Positions 46,743 to 53,797 of a stretch of 53,797 nucleotides of DNA are shown piece after piece. Position numbers and translations under genes: made by a program. Source of the DNA: Luteolibacter flavescens (lineage in GTDB: Bacteria; Verrucomicrobiota; Verrucomicrobiia; Verrucomicrobiales; Akkermansiaceae). The stretch covers positions 1-53,797 of the forward strand of contig NZ_JAPDDS010000022.1 of NCBI RefSeq assembly GCF_025950085.1, written 5' to 3'. Position 1 is the stretch's first letter. Every line of letters starts with the position of its first letter. The notes below the pieces were generated by a model. That model did not search any database. It was not told where the DNA came from and worked only from the letters and a program-made list of their open reading frames with translations.

Positions 46743-46973
46743 GGAGCGTTTGACGCAAGGTCGTAGCCGAATCGTGCGGGATGATTGAGGTCGGCTTTCC
46801 CGATGGGTAGATGCTTTGATTTCACCGCCAAAGAACGCGAAAAGGCGCGAAATCTGAAAGGCAGGAAGAGGAATTCAGCTCCAAAAATTTCGCGGGATTT
46901 CGCGTTTTTCGCGGATCGATCTTCCTCTCTTTGAAGGTCTGCAGGAGGGCTACAGTTCAAAGTAAAATGCTCC
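46743..46973 (-). mobile_element. MITE-like repeat, copy 2
   Basis: 231 bp, an inverted homologue of 4748-4965. The termini are GGAGCGTTTGAC on the left and the complement of GGAGCATTTTAC on the right. The inside has the same TTTCGCG-rich section and the CGGCTACGACCTTG section. Confidence 0.65.
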
Positions 46974-47025
46974 AGAAAGCGGGCGCCCTTTTGGCTGGGG
47001 TTTCGTAGAAAGGAAACTCCTGCCT

Positions 47026-47076
47026 TTTTCCGTGACCCTCTGCGACCCCTGCGTCTCCGCGGCGAACCTCTCCTGC
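47026..47076 (-). repeat. CGCGGAGACGCAGAGG-type repeat, inverted relative
   Basis: Reads GACCCTCTGCGACCCCTGCG then TCTCCGCGG on the plus strand, the complement of the element at 46698-46740 with substitutions. Confidence 0.65.
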
Positions 47077-47077
47077 G

Positions 47078-47120
47078 GAAATGAAAAACGCGCCCGCGGA
47101 CGAACCGGGGCGCGCTTTGG
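47078..47120 (-). terminator. Terminator of rplS
   Basis: On the minus strand, AGCGCGCCC pairs with GGGCGCGTT, followed by a T-run. It lies 24 bp after the rplS stop. Confidence 0.75.
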
Positions 47121-47143
47121 AAAAAAGGAAGTCCGGTGGCGGA

Positions 47144-47494
47144 TCAAGCCTTGGCGGCTGCCTTCACCTGCATGGCCTTCTTGCCCACGCGGTTGCGGAG
47201 GTAGTGGAGCTTGGCGCGGCGGACCTTGCCCTTGCTGACCACTTCGATCTTCGAGATGCGCGGGGTGTGGAGCGGGAAGACACGCTCGACGCCTTCGCCG
47301 TAGGAGATCTTACGGACGGTGAAGGAAGCATTCACGCTCGTGCCGCGGCGGGCGATCACGATGCCTGCGAAGATCTGGACGCGCTCCTTGCCGCCTTCGA
47401 CGACCCGCGTGTGGACCTTCACGGTATCGCCCACGTTGAAGTCGGCGACGTCGGCCTTAAGTTGCTCCTGCTCGATCTTTTTGATGATGTCCAT
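47144..47494 (-). CDS. rplS: 50S ribosomal protein L19
   Basis: 116 residues, normal length. It sits at the 30S-50S interface. Family blocks are [22 protein letters not shown]-type [32 protein letters not shown] and [16 protein letters not shown]. The start at 47494 is fixed by a strong AAGGAGG Shine-Dalgarno site 8 bp upstream, one of the few in the window. The usual rpsP-rimM-trmD neighbours are absent on both sides. Confidence 0.97.
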   Translation of the reverse strand: MDIIKKIEQEQLKADVADFNVGDTVKVHTRVVEGGKERVQIFAGIVIARRGTSVNASFTVRKISYGEGVERVFPLHTPRISKIEVVSKGKVRRAKLHYLRNRVGKKAMQVKAAAKA

Positions 47495-47620
47495 GGCGGT
47501 CCTCCTTGCTTTGAAAATGGCTGATCCCGGCACCCGGCGGCGCGAGGGGCGGGAGAACTAGGGGAACGTCCCGGCGAATGCAACCGCGAAATTTGCGAAT
47601 TTCCGCCGGATTTTTCAGGT

Positions 47621-48034
47621 TCATCCCTCGTTTTTGAAGCTCAGCAGGGCTCCGCCGTCCGCGCTGCGGCCCGCGACGGTGCGGTAGAAGCAGTCATTCC
47701 GGCCGGTGTGGCAGCATCCGCCGCCGAGCTGCTCCACGTAAACGACCAGCGCGTCCTGGTCGCAGTCGGTGCGGATTTCCACCACCTTCTGGACCTGGCC
47801 GGAGGTCTTGCCCTTGTGCCAGATCTCCTGGCGGCTGCGCGACCAATAGACCGCCTCGCCCAGCTCCAGCGTGAGCGCGAGCGACTCGGCATTCATGTAG
47901 GCCAGCATCAGCGGCTCCTTCGTGGCGGCATCGATCGCCATGGCGGGGATCAGGCCGTCGGCGTCGAACTTCGGGGTGAACACCAGGCCTTCTTCGAGCG
48001 ACTTCTTGTCACCGGGCAGCGGGAACGAGTTCAT
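47621..48034 (-). CDS. hisI: Phosphoribosyl-AMP cyclohydrolase
   Basis: 137 residues, the single-domain form without a HisE fusion. The enzyme opens the purine ring of phosphoribosyl-AMP, the third step of histidine synthesis. Zn/Mg-site motifs are present: [39 protein letters not shown] and [14 protein letters not shown]. The ATG at 48034 is preferred; an ATG at 48109 would add a proline-rich stretch. hisG lies 40 kb away. Confidence 0.95.
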   Translation of the reverse strand: MNSFPLPGDKKSLEEGLVFTPKFDADGLIPAMAIDAATKEPLMLAYMNAESLALTLELGEAVYWSRSRQEIWHKGKTSGQVQKVVEIRTDCDQDALVVYVEQLGGGCCHTGRNDCFYRTVAGRSADGGALLSFKNEG

Positions 48035-48164
48035 GCGGGCGGCTGTAAACGCGGCGGGGCAGGGGGGCAAGAGCCAAGGCGGCTGTCGCCGCTTGCCGGA
48101 TGCTGGCAATCATTCATAGGGTAGGCGTCAGATCCCGGGAATCTGTGATTCTCGGCATCCTGCC

Positions 48165-48401
48165 ATGACCACGCTCACCATCCGCATGCCCGATGAAAAG
48201 GCGAACCGGCTCCGCGAAATGGCGCGGCAGCGGGGGATCAGCCTGAACAAGCTCATGGAGGAACTCTCCACCTTGAGCCTCGCTGAATTCGACGCCGAGA
48301 CCCGATTCCGTGCGAGGGCTGCGCGGGGGACTGCGGGGGAGGGATTGTCGATCTTGGACAACCTCGACGAGAGATTCTCCGCGAATGCCGAGGACTCATG
48401 A
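48165..48401 (+). CDS. Ribbon-helix-helix (HicB/CopG-like) protein
   Basis: 78 residues. The first 45 form a ribbon-helix-helix: strand TTLTIRMPDEKANRLREMAR, then a helix turn QRGISLNKLMEEL. The last 30 residues (NLDERFSANAEDS) are acidic and would fit an antitoxin tail. The following overlapping gene (ATGA) codes for an exported protein rather than a toxin, so an antitoxin role is not supported by its neighbour. It may be an autoregulator of the pair. Confidence 0.75.
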   Translation: MTTLTIRMPDEKANRLREMARQRGISLNKLMEELSTLSLAEFDAETRFRARAARGTAGEGLSILDNLDERFSANAEDS

Positions 48402-48826
48402 GAGCGACACTCGGAGCCATCGCGCTCGCCTTGGCCTCTGGTGTGCTCGGTTGGTCGCTGGGGGATCGTGACAAGGCGACTCGTCAATTCGACTACACCG
48501 TTTACCAGCCTGCTCTCTACTCGCTGCACGTCAGGGCGGTGGATGTCGCGAGCGGTGAGCCGCTGGCGATGAAGGTGTCGTGGGATGAGGAGGTGTCGCC
48601 TTTCGTGAAGGGCAGCGGCCCGTGCATGATCGAGGAGTTCGCCGATGGCTCGGAGTCGATCCATGTGACCGGCCTGCCGCTTGCCGGTGGCTTGGGATTC
48701 ACGATCTCGGCGGAGGGTTACAAACCGGAGACCATCACGGTGTGGGGGCACGGGGGCGGTATCCGCACGTCGATGCCGGATGACGTGGTGACCGTGAAGC
48801 TGGAGAAGCAGCCGACGGGGAATTGA
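48398..48826 (+). CDS. Exported protein with a carboxypeptidase-regulatory-like beta domain
   Basis: 142 residues with an N-terminal signal or anchor segment (LGAIALALASGVLGWSLG). A beta-sandwich-type domain follows (YSLHVRAVDVASGEPLAMKV, FTISAEGYKPETITVWG), like carboxypeptidase-regulatory/Ig-type folds. No catalytic motif is seen. Translation is coupled to the ribbon-helix-helix gene through ATGA. Function unknown. Confidence 0.7.
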   Translation: MRATLGAIALALASGVLGWSLGDRDKATRQFDYTVYQPALYSLHVRAVDVASGEPLAMKVSWDEEVSPFVKGSGPCMIEEFADGSESIHVTGLPLAGGLGFTISAEGYKPETITVWGHGGGIRTSMPDDVVTVKLEKQPTGN

Positions 48827-48955
48827 ATCGGGCCGATTTGGGGGCGGATTTCTCCCGATGCCGCGATTTTTTCCAAACCTTGCCGTGGTCAGGGACGTGG
48901 AAGGGGGCCACCTTTGCCCTGCCGGGTGGCCGGATCTCCTCTTCTGCCGCCATCC

Positions 48956-50053
48956 ATGAATCCCGTCCGACGCTCATTCCTCGCCGCCACTGCCGCCCTG
49001 TTTTTCTCGATGATCTCGCCCGTGCTCGCGGACAGCGCCACCGACCGGCCATCGGAGAAGTCCTGGACCATCGCGGTCATCCCGGACACGCAGTATTATA
49101 TCCGGAAGGCGGAGGACGCGGTCCTCTTCACGGAGATCACCCGCTGGCTGGTGGAGCACCGGGAGCGCTACAATATCCAGCTCGCGCTGCACGTCGGCGA
49201 CATCGTGGACGCGAATACGAAGGAACAGTGGGAGCGCGCGAAGACCAGCCTCTCCGTGCTGGATGGCAAGATTCCCTACGTCCTCGCGGTGGGAAACCAC
49301 GACCTCGGCAAGAATTCCTCCGACCGCAGCACGATGCTGAACGACTACTTCAAGATCAGCGACAACCCGCTGAACGAGAAGATCTTCGGCGGTGCCTACC
49401 AAGAAGGCCGGCTGGAGAATGCCTGGTACCGCTTCAGCCACGGCGGGCGGGACTACGTGATCTACTCGCTGGAATTCGGCCCGCGGAAGGAAGTCGTGAA
49501 ATGGGCAAACGAGATCGCGGCGAAGCATGAGGACAAGCGCGGCATTCTCGTGACGCACGAGTTCATCGACCAGGAGTCCACCCTCTTCAGCGACGACGGC
49601 CTGCCGCGTCGCACGGTGGCGAAGACGAAGAACAGCCCGCACAGCTACGGCATCGGCAAGGGCGGCGACGTCCACGGCGGCGAGGAGCTGTGGCAGGCCT
49701 TCGTTTCAAAGCACCCCGGCATCGAATTCGTGGTGAATGGCCACTACAAGCCCTTCGAGCGCGTGAAGCCCGGCTCGGACGAGCTGCGCTGGGTGGCCGG
49801 CCCCGCGATCTCCCGCCGCACGGACCACTACCCGGACGGCCGCCCGGTGCACCAGATGCTCTTCAATACCCAGTGGTCGCCCCGCGGCGGCGAGGGCTGG
49901 CTGCGCCTGCTGGAATTCCTCCCCGACGGGAAGACCGTGAAGGTCTGGTCCATCTCCCCCTACCTGGAGCGCACGAAGGGCGTGGCCGCCGGCTGGCCCG
50001 TCACCCCCGAGATGCGCTTCACGCTGGAGGTGCCGGAGGCGAAGGCCCGCTGA
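48956..50053 (+). CDS. Exported metallophosphoesterase
   Basis: 365 residues. A Tat-like signal (VRRSFLAATAAL) precedes the metallophosphatase core: DTQYY (44-48), GDIVD (81-85), GNHD (113-116), a late His motif VTHEF and NGHYKP. These ligate a two-metal centre. Substrates in this family range from nucleotides to phosphodiesters and cannot be assigned. The gene is alone on its transcript; the zinc-ribbon gene starts 62 bp later. Confidence 0.87.
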   Translation: MNPVRRSFLAATAALFFSMISPVLADSATDRPSEKSWTIAVIPDTQYYIRKAEDAVLFTEITRWLVEHRERYNIQLALHVGDIVDANTKEQWERAKTSLSVLDGKIPYVLAVGNHDLGKNSSDRSTMLNDYFKISDNPLNEKIFGGAYQEGRLENAWYRFSHGGRDYVIYSLEFGPRKEVVKWANEIAAKHEDKRGILVTHEFIDQESTLFSDDGLPRRTVAKTKNSPHSYGIGKGGDVHGGEELWQAFVSKHPGIEFVVNGHYKPFERVKPGSDELRWVAGPAISRRTDHYPDGRPVHQMLFNTQWSPRGGEGWLRLLEFLPDGKTVKVWSISPYLERTKGVAAGWPVTPEMRFTLEVPEAKAR

Positions 50054-50115
50054 GCCATCGCCGCCTGTCTTGCCGGGGATGGATGCTTCATGCATCATCC
50101 CGGCAGGACCGACCG

Positions 50116-50496
50116 ATGACCCGCCGTGGATCCAAAGCCGAGGCCCGACGAGCCGATCTCTTCCGCTCGAGCCGGATCGCCAAGCTCCTGAGCCGCGGCT
50201 GGATCAAGGAGGCCTCGGAGATACCCGCCGATGCGATCCCGGTGGACCCGGATCTGGTGAGCTTTGGCAGCGAGAGGTCATATTCCCACCCGGCGTATTT
50301 CCGGGATTACACCTTTCTCTGCAGCGACTGTGGGGTGCCCGGTGTCTGGACCGCCGAGGACCAGCGCTGGTATTATGAAACGACCAAAGCCGCGTCCTAT
50401 CAGGTCGCGGTCCGGTGCCGGGAATGCCGTCTGAAGGAGCGGGAACGGATCCGCGAAGCGAGGCGGCGAGCCGGGCACGATCCCGACGGCAAATAG
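50116..50496 (+). CDS. Zinc-ribbon protein
   Basis: 126 residues. Four cysteines form a ribbon: C69-x-x-C72 (FLCSDCG) and C101-x-x-C104 (VRCRECR). The spacing FTAEDQRWYYE between the pairs matches the small zf-trcl-type family. The N-terminal 55 residues are basic then acidic and unassigned. No catalytic domain is present. Role unknown, possibly nucleic-acid binding. Confidence 0.78.
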   Translation: MTRRGSKAEARRADLFRSSRIAKLLSRGWIKEASEIPADAIPVDPDLVSFGSERSYSHPAYFRDYTFLCSDCGVPGVWTAEDQRWYYETTKAASYQVAVRCRECRLKERERIREARRRAGHDPDGK

Positions 50497-50575
50497 GACG
50501 GCAGCATCTGTTGCCACGCTTTGCGATGGCTTCCGGCGGGATTTGGGGGCATGGAGCGGCCCCGCTTTTCGCGCC

Positions 50576-51343
50576 ATGGAAACTCTCACCGTCATCAAGG
50601 CCGGCACCGGCGTCCTGACCCGCACCAGCGACGGGACGCTCGATGGAGCCGCGCTGGTCCGCCTCGTCACCGCCATCGCCGGGCTCGTGGAAAGCGGGCA
50701 TCGCTGCCTGCTGGTCAGCTCCGGCGCGGTGGGCGCGGGCGTGTCCGCATTCGGCCTGGGCGGCTACCCCAGCGACCTGACGACGAAGCAGGCGTGCGCG
50801 GCGGTCGGCCAGGCGCGGCTGATGCACACGTATGAGTCGCTTTTCCGGAACTTCGACCTGGCGGTCGCGCAGGTGCTGCTGACCGCGGCGGATCTCCACA
50901 CGCCGGAGCGCCGCACCCATGTCTCGAATACGCTCCACCGCCTGCTCGCGGAGCCGAATATCGTCCCGATCATCAATGAGAACGACTCGGTGGCCGTGGA
51001 GGAGTTGCGCGTGGGGGACAATGACATGCTCTCCTCGCAGGTGGCCACGCTGCTGGGCGCGAAGACGCTGATCCTGCTGACGTCCGTGGACGGCCTGCTT
51101 TCCCCGGAGACGAACGAGCTGGTGAAGGAGGTGCCGGACGTGAATGCGGTGCTGGGCTATGCGAAGGACGAGCGCGGGCGCTTCTCGATCGGCGGCATGG
51201 CCTCGAAGCTGCAGGCGGTGAAGAATTCCGTGGATGCGGGCATCACCGTCCACATCGCCCACGGGCGGAAGCCGGAGCGCCTGGCGGGGATACTCGCGGG
51301 GATGCAGGGGCTTTCGACGCGCTTCGAGGCAAAGGCAGGTTGA
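50576..51343 (+). CDS. proB: Glutamate 5-kinase, without PUA domain
   Basis: 255 residues, against about 367 in E. coli. The amino-acid-kinase domain is complete: IKAGTGVLTR (ATP loop), LLVSSGAVGAG, NIVPIINENDSVAV, GDNDMLSSQVA and IGGMASKLQAV. The C-terminal PUA domain is absent. The enzyme makes glutamyl 5-phosphate, the first step of proline synthesis. proA follows after 118 bp, with heptamer-like repeats in the gap. Confidence 0.94.
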   Translation: METLTVIKAGTGVLTRTSDGTLDGAALVRLVTAIAGLVESGHRCLLVSSGAVGAGVSAFGLGGYPSDLTTKQACAAVGQARLMHTYESLFRNFDLAVAQVLLTAADLHTPERRTHVSNTLHRLLAEPNIVPIINENDSVAVEELRVGDNDMLSSQVATLLGAKTLILLTSVDGLLSPETNELVKEVPDVNAVLGYAKDERGRFSIGGMASKLQAVKNSVDAGITVHIAHGRKPERLAGILAGMQGLSTRFEAKAG

Positions 51344-51369
51344 GAGTTGGAGGTTGAGAGTTGAGAGTA
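51344..51369. repeat. TTGAGAG-type repeats between proB and proA
   Basis: Three imperfect copies (TTGAGAGTTGGAGGTTGAGAG) of the motif also found at 5624-5790. Confidence 0.7.
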
Positions 51370-51461
51370 AAAGTCATCCTGCCCTGCTTTTCCGCGGCTT
51401 GCTTCCGTGTAATTTGTTTCCCTCGCGATTCACCCGCTTTCCTTCCTCCAGTCCTGACGCC

Positions 51462-52724
51462 ATGACCGACGCCGAAGTCTTCACCGCCGTGGAAACGCTG
51501 GCCCGCGATGCACGCGCGGCTTCCTACAAGCTTTCCCAGCTCACCACGGAGCAGAAGAACGACATCCTGCGCGCGATGGCGGCGGAACTGCGCGCGCGCA
51601 CCGGGGAGATCGTGGCGGCGAATGCGCTCGACCTCGAGGCGGGCGAGGCGAAGGGACTGGCGAAGCCGATGCTGGAGCGCCTGAAGCTGGATGCGGCGAA
51701 GGTGGAAGCCATCGCGCACGGCATCGACCAGGTCGTCGCGCTGCCGGATCCGGTGGGCGAGGTGATGGACAAGTGGACGCGGCCGAATGGCATGCACCTG
51801 CAGCAGGTGCGCGTGCCCATCGGGACCATCGGCATCATCTACGAGAGCCGTCCGAATGTGACGAGCGATGCCGCCGTGCTGTGCTTCAAGACGGGGAATG
51901 CCACCATCCTGCGCGGCGGCTCCGAGGCCATCCATAGCAACCGCGCCATCGCCGAGGCGCTGCAGGCGGGCGGGGAGAAGGCGGGGCTGCCCGCGCACTC
52001 CATCCAGCTCATTCCCTTCACCGACCGCTCCAGCGTGAGCGCGCTGTGCCAGATGGACAAGTGGCTCGACCTGATCATCCCGCGCGGCGGGAAGGGGCTC
52101 ATCGAGACCGTGGTCTCGCAGGCGCGCATGCCGGTCATCAAGCACTACGACGGCATCTGCCACCTCTACGTGGACCAGGCCGCGGACCTGGACATGGCGG
52201 TGAAGCTGACCGTGAACTCGAAGGCGCAGAAGACCGGCGTGTGCAATGCGCTGGAGACCCTGCTGGTCCACTGCGCCGTCGCGCCGGGGCACCTGCCCGC
52301 CATCGCCGCCGAGCTGGTGGAAAAGGGCGTGGAGATCCGCGGCTGCGAGCGCACCCGCGGGATCATCGCCGCCATCCCCGCGACGGAGGAGGACTGGGGC
52401 ACCGAGTACCTCGACCTGATCCTTTCCGTGAAGATCGTCGATTCGCTGGAGGAAGCGGTGGCGCACATCAATGCCCACGGCTCGCACCACACCGAGACCA
52501 TCGTGACGGAGGATGACGCCGCGGCGACGGCCTTCCTCTCCGGCTGCGACTCGGCATGTGTCTTTCACAATGTCTCGACCCGCCTGGCGGATGGCGAGGA
52601 ATTCGGCTTTGGCGCGGAGATCGGCATCTCCACCGACAAGCTCCACGCCCGCGGCCCGATGGGCCTGCGCGAGCTGACGAGCTACCAGTACCGCGTGCGG
52701 GGGAACGGGCAGCGGAAGCTGTGA
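51462..52724 (+). CDS. proA: Gamma-glutamyl phosphate reductase
   Basis: 420 residues, full length. It reduces glutamyl 5-phosphate with NADPH, the second step of proline synthesis. It is an aldehyde-dehydrogenase fold with catalytic C261 (KTGVCNALETLLVH). The NADPH-side motifs IIYESRPNVTSDAA and FGFGAEIGISTDKLHARGPM are intact. The ATG at 51462 (MTDAEVF) follows the spacer. With proB it forms the proBA unit. Confidence 0.96.
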   Translation: MTDAEVFTAVETLARDARAASYKLSQLTTEQKNDILRAMAAELRARTGEIVAANALDLEAGEAKGLAKPMLERLKLDAAKVEAIAHGIDQVVALPDPVGEVMDKWTRPNGMHLQQVRVPIGTIGIIYESRPNVTSDAAVLCFKTGNATILRGGSEAIHSNRAIAEALQAGGEKAGLPAHSIQLIPFTDRSSVSALCQMDKWLDLIIPRGGKGLIETVVSQARMPVIKHYDGICHLYVDQAADLDMAVKLTVNSKAQKTGVCNALETLLVHCAVAPGHLPAIAAELVEKGVEIRGCERTRGIIAAIPATEEDWGTEYLDLILSVKIVDSLEEAVAHINAHGSHHTETIVTEDDAAATAFLSGCDSACVFHNVSTRLADGEEFGFGAEIGISTDKLHARGPMGLRELTSYQYRVRGNGQRKL

Positions 52725-52777
52725 TGAGGAGCGTGGACGTTCCGTCCATGCCGTGTCGACGAGAGGTCGATACGGCT

Positions 52778-53283
52778 AAGCCGGCTGAAGCCAGCGCTCC
52801 CGGCTGCGCCGAGCTGGGGAGCCCGCTGGGAGCGCCGGTCAATAGACCGGCCCGAGGCAGCCACCCTCGCCGCCCGCCATACCAACAACGTCGGCATCGC
52901 CCTCACTGGGAACGCGGAATTCATTCCGCCCGAAGCGATCCCCGCGGCTGACGGAGAGCGGGTGCCATCGTGGTCCGCATCGCTCCGCGTGCGGCCGAAG
53001 CAGTGATGGCGGCTGGTTTTGATCTGTGGGTCTGGGAGGGGGCGTGGGGGGAAAGCGGGCCGCTCGGGTGGCCTCCCGGACCGGCGGGCCGCACGCGGAG
53101 CGACGCGGACCACGATGGCCTGGGGTGATGGCGGGCCATGTGGTATGACTTCGGGAAGCGCCTCCTTTGAACGCTGCTTTCAACCTGGGTTCGCAGGGCT
53201 TTCCAAGCGGGCCGGTGGCCGCGCGCTCCCATGGGGTCGTCGTGGTGGAAGGTGGCTTTTGTAGATGGTTCGCACGACCGTCC
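52778..53283 (+). repeat. 506-bp tandem unit 1
   Basis: Begins AAGCCGGCTGAAGCCAGCGC. Hairpins are GCCGGTC-AATA-GACCGGC (52834-52851) and GCGGAAT-TC-ATTCCGC (52914-52929), plus a 31-nt inverted pair (52965-52995 with 53088-53118, one mismatch). Unit 2 repeats all of this. No gene lies in 52725-53789. Confidence 0.85.
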
Positions 53284-53720
53284 AAGCCGGCTGAAGCCAG
53301 CGCTCCCGGCTGCACCGAGCTGGGAGTCGCTGGGAGCGCCGGTCAATAGACCGGCCCGGAGCCACCCTCGCCGCCCGCCATACCAACAACGTCGGCATCG
53401 CCCCCACTGGGAACGCGGAATTCATTCCGCCCGAAGTGATCCCCATGGCTGACGGAGAGCGGGTGCCATCGTGGTCCGCATCGCTCCGCGTGCGGCGAAG
53501 CAGTGATGGCGGCGGGTTTTGATCTGCGGGTATGGGAGGGACCTTGAATGAAAGCGGGCTGCTCGGGTGGCTTCCCGGACTGGCGGGCCGCACGCGGAGC
53601 GATGCGGACCACGATGGCTTGGGGTGATGGCGGGCCATGTGGCATGGCTTCGGGAAGCGCCTCTTTTGAAAGCTGCTTTTACCCTGGGTTCGCAGGGCCG
53701 TCCAAGCGGGCCGGTGGCCG
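53284..53720 (+). repeat. 506-bp tandem unit 2, truncated
   Basis: About 437 bp matching unit 1 from its start to the phrase GGGCCGGTGGCCG. It then stops where the IS481-like end begins. Its 31-nt inverted pair (53466-53496 with 53587-53617) is perfect. Confidence 0.85.
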
Positions 53721-53797
53721 TGTATAGACCGGGGACATAGGTAGCAGGTGTTCGGGGACATGGGTTACACCTTCAAGGAGGAGGAAACCATGCCTTG
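53721..53797 (+). mobile_element. IS481-like insertion sequence, left end (runs off the window)
   Basis: Starts TGTATAGACCGGGGACATAG exactly where the 506-bp unit breaks off. Two imperfect direct repeats, GGGGACATAGGTAGCA and GGGGACATGGGTTACA, are of the kind found at IS481-family ends. A Shine-Dalgarno site AAGGAGGAGG (53775-53784) precedes an ATG. Confidence 0.65.
53790..53797 (+). CDS. Start of IS481-like transposase (partial)
   Basis: Only ATG CCT TG is present, giving M-P then W or another TG-initial codon. MPW is a common N-terminus of IS481 transposases. Confidence 0.5.

Noticed and set aside
48165..48826. Classical toxin-antitoxin operon
   Set aside because: The second gene carries an export signal and no toxin motif (PIN, RelE, HicA).

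Overview
The window is GC-rich (roughly two thirds G+C). Its gene content fits a member of the Verrucomicrobiota, probably near Luteolibacter or Haloferula. Supporting signs are a secreted C-type sulfatase, an autotransporter-type beta-strand-repeat surface protein, an ECF sigma factor overlapping a FecR-type gene, a YdjY-domain protein beside a squalene-cyclase-repeat protein, weak or absent Shine-Dalgarno sites at many genes, and intergenic DNA crowded with short repeats. The assignment is an inference from gene families, not from a search.

Layout. Bases 1-5,100 hold heptamer arrays, an AI-2E-family membrane protein fused to two sensory-type domains, and a pentapeptide-repeat gene lying inside an array of long palindromes. 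Bases 5,100-12,200 are mostly housekeeping: ispF, an inositol-monophosphatase-family gene, a 34-residue COX24/bS22-like basic protein, hisG, a small antitoxin-like protein, a secreted beta-propeller, a membrane protein and rpsA. Bases 12,200-24,400 carry a secreted metzincin-type protease, an MFS transporter, a small membrane protein, a Nudix hydrolase, a ferritin-like protein, a TPR protein, an FUSC-family membrane protein and a sulfatase. Bases 24,400-25,330 are a gene-free island of nested repeats.

Bases 25,335-34,743 form a same-strand cluster. In transcription order it is: four-PAS histidine kinase, REC-LuxR response regulator, ECF sigma factor, FecR-like protein, and a 1,392-residue surface protein. 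It reads as a signalling cascade ending in a surface structure. It is followed by a secreted LRR-like protein, pyruvate phosphate dikinase with histone-H1-like tails, and two overlapping sulfotransferase genes. Bases 41,930-43,400 hold a REP-associated (IS200/IS605-like) transposase between direct repeats, with the relic of a second transposase copy. Bases 43,526-46,600 are a three-gene envelope operon. Then come rplS, hisI, a ribbon-helix-helix/secreted-protein gene pair, a metallophosphoesterase, a zinc-ribbon protein and proB-proA. The right edge is a 506-bp tandem duplication whose second copy is cut by the left end of an IS481-like element running out of the window.

Most biosynthetic genes here (ispF, hisG, hisI, proBA, ppdK) stand alone or in pairs, so pathways are scattered. 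The strongest unexplained material is intergenic. It includes palindromes whose arms differ between copies yet still pair, heptamer tandem repeats like those of cyanobacteria, a MITE-like element in two copies, and REP-type repeats near a RAYT-like transposase.
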